Assembly (NCBI GenBank): GCA_964405685.1
Contig: CAYOOP010000005.1
Span: forward strand, 62,001 to 126,000
Direction: 5' to 3'
Length of the DNA: 64,000 nucleotides
Origin: CAYOOP01 sp964405685
Lineage (GTDB): Bacteria > Pseudomonadota > Alphaproteobacteria > Rickettsiales > SXRF01
In this document: in pieces, positions 59,597-64,000 of the stretch
Numbering within the stretch: the first letter of the stretch is position 1
Layout: each line of letters opens with the position of its first letter
Notes under the pieces: model-generated
Databases searched by the model: none
Told to the model about the DNA's origin: nothing
Seen by the model: the letters and a program-made list of their open reading frames with translations, nothing else
Translations under genes and position numbers: made by a program

Positions 59597-59684
59597 CGTC
59601 ATTCCCGCGTAGGCGGGAATCTGTTCGCTTATAAAAATAGTGATTACTTTGCGAGTGGATCCCTGACCTCACGCGGGGATGACG
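59597..59684. repeat. REP-like composite palindrome, type R1
   Basis: 88 bp from CGTCATTCCCGCGTAGGCGG to CACGCGGGGATGACG between the convergent marR and thiD genes. Confidence 0.8.
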
Positions 59685-59685
59685 C

Positions 59686-60579
59686 TTATTTATGTTCCCA
59701 CATATGCCACAGCGGGCCGGTGCCTTTGCCTAGTTTAGGCGCGTTTGTGATGGCGCCGGCGACGTAAGTGTGGGCGCGTTCCACCGCATTTTTTAAATCC
59801 ATTCCGCTACCGATAAATGTTGCGAGCGCCGAGGCCATGGTGCAGCCGGTGCCGTGGGTGTTTTTGGCCTTCAAGCGCGGTGCTTCAAAGACGGTGACGG
59901 TGGTGCCGTCAAAGAGGATGTTGAACACGTTCTTTCCCTCCAAATGCCCGCCTTTGACGAGCACGTTCCTGGGGCCAAGCTTGTGAATACGTTTTGCCGC
60001 TTCAATCATGTCTGCTTGCGAGATTATTTGCATTCCTGCCAGAATTTCTGCTTCAGGAATGTTGGGAGTAACTAAGTAAGCAAGAGGCAGGAGTTTGGTT
60101 TTAAGCGCAGCTACCGCTTCTGTTTGCAGCAGTGCCGCACCACCTTTTGCGACCATGACGGGGTCGACCACCAACGGAATTGTTCCCCCCGCTTGCGGGG
60201 GGATACAGGGGGGAATACCCCCACCCACTGCGCTAACGCCTTTGGCGTAAGCTCCGTTACCCTCCCCCGCGAGCGGGGGAGGTTTACTAAGGGCAGATAC
60301 CACTGCCTCAATTGCCGCACTGGTCGAAAGCATTCCCGTTTTAATGGCATCCGCGCCGATATCGCTTAAGCACAATTTGATTTGCTGGGTGATGAACGTG
60401 GGTGGCACGTCGTGAATATCGAAGACGCCTTGTGTGTTTTGTGCGGTTAAGGCGGTGATCGCCGTCATCGCGTAACCGGCTAGGGCCGTTACGGTTTTGA
60501 GGTCGCCTTGAATGCCGGCGCCGCCGCCGGAATCGGAACCGGCGATGATGAGAATGCGTGGGATCATACTAGTTGTCAT
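59686..60579 (-). CDS. thiD: Hydroxymethylpyrimidine/phosphomethylpyrimidine kinase with an in-frame R4 insertion
   Basis: Phosphorylates HMP and HMP-P in thiamine synthesis. IAGSDSGGGAGIQGDLKT (residues 12-29), VDPVMVAKGG, LVTPNIPEAEIL and NTHGTGCTMASALA are typical. 297 residues against about 266 usually. The excess is residues about 100-133, encoded by a type R4 repeat placed between a surface helix and the strand leading to VDPVM. The kinase motifs are intact, so activity is expected. Confidence 0.94.
   Translation of the reverse strand: MTTSMIPRILIIAGSDSGGGAGIQGDLKTVTALAGYAMTAITALTAQNTQGVFDIHDVPPTFITQQIKLCLSDIGADAIKTGMLSTSAAIEAVVSALSKPPPLAGEGNGAYAKGVSAVGGGIPPCIPPQAGGTIPLVVDPVMVAKGGAALLQTEAVAALKTKLLPLAYLVTPNIPEAEILAGMQIISQADMIEAAKRIHKLGPRNVLVKGGHLEGKNVFNILFDGTTVTVFEAPRLKAKNTHGTGCTMASALATFIGSGMDLKNAVERAHTYVAGAITNAPKLGKGTGPLWHMWEHK
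60181..60283 (-). repeat. Type R4 palindromic element inserted in frame in thiD
   Basis: About 102 bp with CCCCCCGCTTGCGGGGGG and CCTCCCCCGCGAGCGGGGGAGG-type ends and the conserved core. It reads GEGNGAYAKGVSAVGGG on the coding strand, the same phrase as in the 25529 gene. Confidence 0.9.
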
Positions 60580-60637
60580 CCTGAGAGAGCGTAGCGACCG
60601 AAGGATCTAGAGATTCTTCGCTTCGCTCAGAATGACA
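60574..60637. repeat. Imperfect palindrome, type R3
   Basis: 64 bp from TGTCATCCTGAGAGAGCG to GCTCAGAATGACA, overlapping the first bases of thiD. Same family as 9357-9410. Confidence 0.75.
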
Positions 60638-60653
60638 ATAAAGAGAGACGGAT

Positions 60654-61145
60654 CTATTTGCAAATAGTGTAGGTCATATGGCCGAAGATGACTTCCACCT
60701 TATCGTGGCCAAAGGGCAGCAGGCATTGGCGGAATTTGACGTTGTTGCTTTTGCGGTCGGTGAATTCGCTGTTGACGATGAGGGGTTTGCGTTCGTGCAT
60801 GATGTGTTTGTAGGTATCCATCAGCTTGGCAGCGGAGAGCGAGACGATTTGCGCCTCGGGGTGTTCGATGAGTTCTTCGCGATAGGCATCGATAATGCCG
60901 GGACCCAAATAAGTGTAGTTGAATTCCTTGTTTTCGAAATCGCGCACTTGGACAATGAAGCATTGGTGCCAGATGTTGTGCAGCGCGTTGTGATCGGGGT
61001 CGATGTCGTTTTCTACCGGCAGGCTGCGGTCATTGCGAATTTTATCCCAATAGTTGATGAGCTGCAGGGTGCAGCGGCGCTCGTCTTCCATATTGCGGGT
61101 GGTGCCGGTGCTGGTTGTGGTGACGGTTTGGAATGCAGGAGACAT
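60654..61145 (-). CDS. PAS_5-type PAS domain protein, copy 2
   Basis: 163 residues. The PF07310-like single PAS domain is seen in LQLINYWDKIRNDRSLP, DIDPDHNALHNIWHQCFIV, FNYTYLGPGIIDAYREEL, and a final FRQCLLPFGHDKVEVIFG strand pair. The family is widespread in alphaproteobacteria and one member is linked to flagellar or second-messenger control, but most are uncharacterised. Follows its paralogue by 9 bp in one operon. Confidence 0.85.
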   Translation of the reverse strand: MSPAFQTVTTTSTGTTRNMEDERRCTLQLINYWDKIRNDRSLPVENDIDPDHNALHNIWHQCFIVQVRDFENKEFNYTYLGPGIIDAYREELIEHPEAQIVSLSAAKLMDTYKHIMHERKPLIVNSEFTDRKSNNVKFRQCLLPFGHDKVEVIFGHMTYTICK

Positions 61146-61154
61146 GAACTAAGC

Positions 61155-61628
61155 CTAGATGATTTTATACCGTATGCCGCCCAAGATCGCTTCGACGCTG
61201 TCGCCGTTTCCGAGAGGGAGCAGGCATTGGCGGTAAAGCACCGTGCGGCCAAGCGCGTTGGTCAGGCCTCCCTCTTCGAGGACGGGCTTCTTGGTGTCAA
61301 TGACTTTTTGATAGCCTTTGCTGAGTTTCGAGGCGTTGAAATTCTCCAAACTATCGATGCCGCCGTTTTTGATGCCTTCGGCGTACATATAGGCAACGTT
61401 GGTGCCGAGATAGGTGTAATTGTAATCGGGTTGCAGGAGGTCTTGCGCGTGGACGAGGAAGCAATCGTCCCAGAGATCTTCGATGTCGTCGGGGTTGATG
61501 TCGGCTTCACACGGCATCACCTTGTTGCCGCGCACACGTTCCCAATAGGCTACGAGCCTGAGCGTAATGCGGCGTTCTATTCCCGGTAGTGCAACCGCGT
61601 CTGGAGGTGGTATTTCGTACATTTGCAT
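61155..61628 (-). CDS. PAS_5-type PAS domain protein, copy 1
   Basis: 157 residues; the same fold and landmarks as the downstream gene (LRLVAYWERVRGNKVMP, DINPDDIEDLWDDCFLV, YNYTYLGTNVAYMYAEG, YRQCLLPLGNGDSVEAILGG). Tandem duplication with clear divergence, suggesting two ligands or partners. GGAGAAA lies upstream of the ATG. Confidence 0.85.
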   Translation of the reverse strand: MQMYEIPPPDAVALPGIERRITLRLVAYWERVRGNKVMPCEADINPDDIEDLWDDCFLVHAQDLLQPDYNYTYLGTNVAYMYAEGIKNGGIDSLENFNASKLSKGYQKVIDTKKPVLEEGGLTNALGRTVLYRQCLLPLGNGDSVEAILGGIRYKII

Positions 61629-61720
61629 AGGTTTCTCCCTATCCTTGTTTCAAGCACCATTATAGCGCGAACTCGGTAAATGCGGCGTTAAATGCCGCGG
61701 GCATTTATCTCAAATGCAAT

Positions 61721-62059
61721 CTATCTGTCGGCGTGGAAGTGGTGCAAAATACGGTGAAATATAGGGGCGAGGAATAGCCCGCCGCAGATGATGAGGAACA
61801 GCCCGCAGTAAATTGCGTAGGCCGAGGCGAAGAGTTTTCCGGCCTCTGTGTGCAGCGGGTCAATCTCACCCATGCCGCCTAGGATCATCGAGGCATTCAG
61901 CAGCGCGTCGATCCATGGCATGGATTCGGTGTAGTGATAGCCGCAGACTCCGACGATGAGGGAGATTGCAATCAGGATGAGCGTAAGCCCACCCCACGCC
62001 AACATGCGGTTGATGAACGCAGCGTGTGAGATGATGGGTTTGGAGCGGTGTTCGAACAT
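61721..62059 (-). CDS. Two-helix pore-like membrane protein (potassium-channel-like fold)
   Basis: 112 residues with two membrane helices (about residues 18-39 and 79-102). The re-entrant stretch between them, ALLNASMILGGMGEIDPLHT, is in the position of a K+-channel selectivity filter (usual T-x-G-Y-G-D); here G-G-M-G-E-I-D. The end is His-rich. The larger frame to 62341 overlaps other genes and is rejected; the ATG at 62059 is preferred. The resemblance to channels is inferred from topology and the filter-like loop. Confidence 0.65.
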   Translation of the reverse strand: MFEHRSKPIISHAAFINRMLAWGGLTLILIAISLIVGVCGYHYTESMPWIDALLNASMILGGMGEIDPLHTEAGKLFASAYAIYCGLFLIICGGLFLAPIFHRILHHFHADR

Positions 62060-62072
62060 GGGAGTTTTATAC

Positions 62073-62162
62073 CATGGCTTTGATAAGTTGGCCAATAAAC
62101 GGCTTAAGCTTCGGCACAATCTTCGTTTTATCCTCAAAATCCTCCATATAAACCAGCGATTG
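62073..62162 (-). pseudogene. Displaced 3' end of mfd
   Basis: Encodes VYMEDFEDKTKIVPKLKPF then IGQLIKAMV and a stop, matching the end of mfd except for the last six residues (IGQLTAAVG in the intact gene). 62095-62162 is a 68-bp direct repeat, one mismatch, of 62828-62895. No upstream part of mfd is attached. Confidence 0.8.
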
Positions 62163-62168
62163 AGTGAT

Positions 62169-62465
62169 TTATCCCAAATGCAGCTGTGGTTCCATGCGCT
62201 CGTGGAGGATGTCGACGATGAGAATCTGGCCGTTTTGTTCGAAATAAAACACCACATGCTTTTCAACGGCAAGGCTGCGTAGGCCGAAGAATAACGCATC
62301 GCGAGGCTTGCCAAGTTGTGGAAACTCCCGCAAGCTTTCACAGGCGCTCATTAGAGTTTTAAGATAGATACGCCGTTGGTTTTCGCCGAAGTGATGCTCC
62401 GTATGTCTGCCGATTTCAAGCAGACGGCCTTCCGCGCGTAGCGAATATTTCAACGCTAGAGACAT
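62169..62465 (-). CDS. parE: ParE/RelE-type toxin
   Basis: 98 residues: MSLALKYSLRAEGRLLEIGRHTEHHFGENQR is the ParE N-terminus, and ESLREFPQLGKPRDALFFGLRSLAVEKHVVFYF is its core. ParE toxins poison gyrase. The start at 62465 lies one base after the antitoxin stop. The module sits between two copies of the mfd 3' end. Confidence 0.88.
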   Translation of the reverse strand: MSLALKYSLRAEGRLLEIGRHTEHHFGENQRRIYLKTLMSACESLREFPQLGKPRDALFFGLRSLAVEKHVVFYFEQNGQILIVDILHERMEPQLHLG

Positions 62466-62466
62466 G

Positions 62467-62730
62467 TTATTGTTCAGTGTCAAGACGCTTCATAACAGCT
62501 TCATAGGAGAGCGTCTTGACTTTACCCCGCATGACTTGTTCGACGCCTATTTCAAGCTCGCGCTTGAGCTCTGCAAGTTTTTGTTCGTATTGTTCAGAAG
62601 CAGCGTTTCCATTGAGGCGGCGAATAGCTTCGCGCACAACCTCGCTGGCGTTGCCGTAAAGCCCGCTTTCTACCTTGCTGTGAATGATGTTTGCAAGTTC
62701 TTGGGTCAGAGATATATTCATTGCAATCAT
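62467..62730 (-). CDS. parD: ParD-type antitoxin
   Basis: 87 residues; ribbon-helix-helix N-terminus (NISLTQELANIIHSKVES), GNASEVVREAIRRL and an acidic helical C-terminus that would wrap the toxin. ATG at 62730 has GGAGGTG five bases upstream. Antitoxin-first order is typical for parDE. Confidence 0.88.
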   Translation of the reverse strand: MIAMNISLTQELANIIHSKVESGLYGNASEVVREAIRRLNGNAASEQYEQKLAELKRELEIGVEQVMRGKVKTLSYEAVMKRLDTEQ

Positions 62731-62799
62731 GTGGCACCTCCATCTCGGGTGATGGTGCCATAAAACCCAAAAAATGTCAAACTTTGCGCAATAAATTGT

Positions 62800-64000
62800 T
62801 TAACCCACGGCGGCGGTTAACTGTCCTATAAACGGCTTAAGCTTCGGTACAATCTTCGTTTTATCCTCAAAATCCTCCATATAAACCAGCGATTGGTCGG
62901 GCTTCAACTTCAGGCGGGTGGGGTGTTTCCCGATGAAGGTAATGAGTTTTTCCACTTCGCGTACCGCGCGCTCTTTGAAGCTAATCACCGCGCCTTTCGG
63001 GCCGACATCGAGCCGTGCAATGGCGGCTTTGAAGCAGAGTTGTTTGAGGAGGACGGTGGAAAGCAGGTTTTCGACTTCTTCGGGAAGCGGGCCAAAACGG
63101 TCGATGAATTCGGCGTGAAGTGCTTCCACCTCCTCTTCCGTTTTCATGCTGGCGGCGCGTTTGTAGAGGCCCATCCGTAATTCTAAATCCGCCACGTAGG
63201 TTTCGGGGATCAAGACCGGAATGCCAAGGTTGATTTGGGGAGACCACTCCTGCACACGCACTTCTGCTTCGCCGCTGTGCTTGAGTGCGGCAATCGCCTC
63301 TTCCAACATATGTTGATAAAGCTCGACACCGACTTCGCGAATATGGCCGGATTGTTCTTCGCCGACGAGATTTCCAAATCCGCGGATGTCCATGTCGTGG
63401 CTGGCAAGCGTGAATCCGGCGCCTAGGCGGTCAAGCGTTTGCATGACTTCGAGACGGCGCACCGCTTGGTGGGTGATGGTTTGCGGGGGGATAATAAAAT
63501 ACGCATACGCCCGCTGCTTGCCGCGACCGACACGGCCGCGCATTTGGTAGAGCTGGCCGAGGCCAAAACGATCGGCGCGGTTGATAATAATCGTGTTGGC
63601 GGTTTGTACATCAAGGCCAGATTCGATGATGGAGGTGGAAATCAGCACGTCGACCTCGCCGTCGTAAAACTTCGTCATGATGGATTCGAGTTCGCTTGGG
63701 CTCATCTGTCCGTGCGCGAGCGCGAAGGAAAGTTCGGGCGTAAGCTCGCGCATTTGCTTGTACAAATCATCCATATCGGCGATGCGCGGGGTGACGATGA
63801 AGCTGCGGCCGCCGCGGTGTTTTTCGCGCATCAACGCTTCGCGGATGATGACGGGGTCAAACGGCATGACGAAGCTGCGGATGGCGAGGCGATCAATGGG
63901 TGGTGTCGTAATCAAACTCAAATCGCGCACGCCGGAGAGGGCGAGTTGCAGCGTGCGCGGAATGGGCGTTGCCGTAAGTGTCAGCACGTGCACGTCGGTT
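62800..64000 (-). CDS. mfd: Transcription-repair coupling factor (C-terminal part, cut by window edge)
   Basis: C-terminal about 400 residues of Mfd, the translocase that removes stalled RNA polymerase and recruits UvrA. It has HVLTLTATPIPRTLQLALSG (helicase motif III region), VLISTSIIESGLDVQTANT and QLYQMRGRVGRGKQRAYAYF (motifs V and VI), then the C-terminal TRCF domain. The 5' end lies beyond the right edge. Its last codons differ from the displaced copy at 62073, suggesting that the present end was replaced by an insertion. Confidence 0.96.
   Translation of the reverse strand, partial: TDVHVLTLTATPIPRTLQLALSGVRDLSLITTPPIDRLAIRSFVMPFDPVIIREALMREKHRGGRSFIVTPRIADMDDLYKQMRELTPELSFALAHGQMSPSELESIMTKFYDGEVDVLISTSIIESGLDVQTANTIIINRADRFGLGQLYQMRGRVGRGKQRAYAYFIIPPQTITHQAVRRLEVMQTLDRLGAGFTLASHDMDIRGFGNLVGEEQSGHIREVGVELYQHMLEEAIAALKHSGEAEVRVQEWSPQINLGIPVLIPETYVADLELRMGLYKRAASMKTEEEVEALHAEFIDRFGPLPEEVENLLSTVLLKQLCFKAAIARLDVGPKGAVISFKERAVREVEKLITFIGKHPTRLKLKPDQSLVYMEDFEDKTKIVPKLKPFIGQLTAAVG
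62828..62895. repeat. 68-bp direct repeat (within the mfd 3' end)
   Basis: Copy still attached to mfd; its partner is at 62095-62162. The two enclose the ParDE module. Confidence 0.9.

Noticed and set aside
61682..61698. GCGGC/GCCGC stem after the pore-like gene
   Set aside because: Short stem without a following T run; too weak to call a terminator.
62060..62341. N-terminal extension of the pore-like protein to 206 residues
   Set aside because: It would translate the displaced mfd end and part of parE in wrong frames; the ATG at 62059 is the sensible start.

Overview
The window is chromosomal DNA from an alphaproteobacterium. The evidence is gene content and order: prfA-prmC-DUF4167; erpA/xth beside dgt, argS, a SPOR protein and nagZ; ispD-ispF-pgpA-cinA; two PAS_5-type proteins; a DUF1674 (SdhAF4-like) protein next to rsmB; a MarR regulator of the alphaproteobacterial type; an RpoH-like groESL promoter; and one CtrA-type TTAA-N7-TTAA site. 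I cannot place it below class. A free-living or predatory lineage with compact operons and many small palindromic repeats (for example near Micavibrionales or Rhodospirillales) is a guess. No rRNA, tRNA, CRISPR array or classical transposase was seen.

Layout. 1-2.6 kb: L,D-transpeptidase, ExbD, TonB and RfbB in one overlapping operon. 2.6-7.2 kb: a HigBA module, then trpB, a terpenoid-synthase-like gene, trpA and kdsA. 7.1-13.8 kb: two unknowns, eno, tadA-glnD, rimO. 13.9-15.5 kb: a large unknown. 15.7-19 kb: aspS and three accessory genes. 19-22.9 kb: hisS-prfA-prmC-DUF4167. 23-28.6 kb: an OmpA protein and an accessory membrane-protein region with three tandem paralogues. 28.8-31 kb: groESL. 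31-38 kb: an unknown, rmuC, glmU, cinA/pgpA/ispF/ispD, and an orphan CpaF ATPase. 38-42.6 kb: yacG, rpe, rsmB, DUF1674, a thioredoxin-like protein and a PstS-like protein. 42.6-49 kb: small unknowns, acnA, pyrC. 49-55.3 kb: ccmH, nagZ, SPOR, argS, a lipoprotein, dgt and unknowns. 55.5-59.6 kb: erpA, xth, two unknown genes with a shared tail, a toxin-antitoxin pair, MarR. 59.7-64 kb: thiD, two PAS proteins, a pore-like membrane protein, ParDE, and the 3' part of mfd.

Three things stand out. (1) Seven sites upstream of otherwise unrecognised genes carry the same direct-repeat box, TGTCAC/TTCAC-like 7-mers exactly 11 bp apart. This is the geometry of a PhoB/OmpR-family operator, so these unknown genes may form one regulon. 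(2) Two accessory cassettes lie between duplicated 3' ends of housekeeping genes: an unknown gene between two copies of the xth end, and ParDE between two 68-bp copies of the mfd end. This looks like insertion at gene ends that leaves the host gene intact. (3) Several palindromic repeat families not only fill intergenic gaps but sit in frame inside prmC (two different families), thiD, an unknown membrane-protein gene and acnA, much like the protein-coding palindromic elements of Rickettsia.

Limits: everything was read by eye. Similarities to families are from recognised motifs, not searches, and promoters and operators are pattern matches without experimental support.
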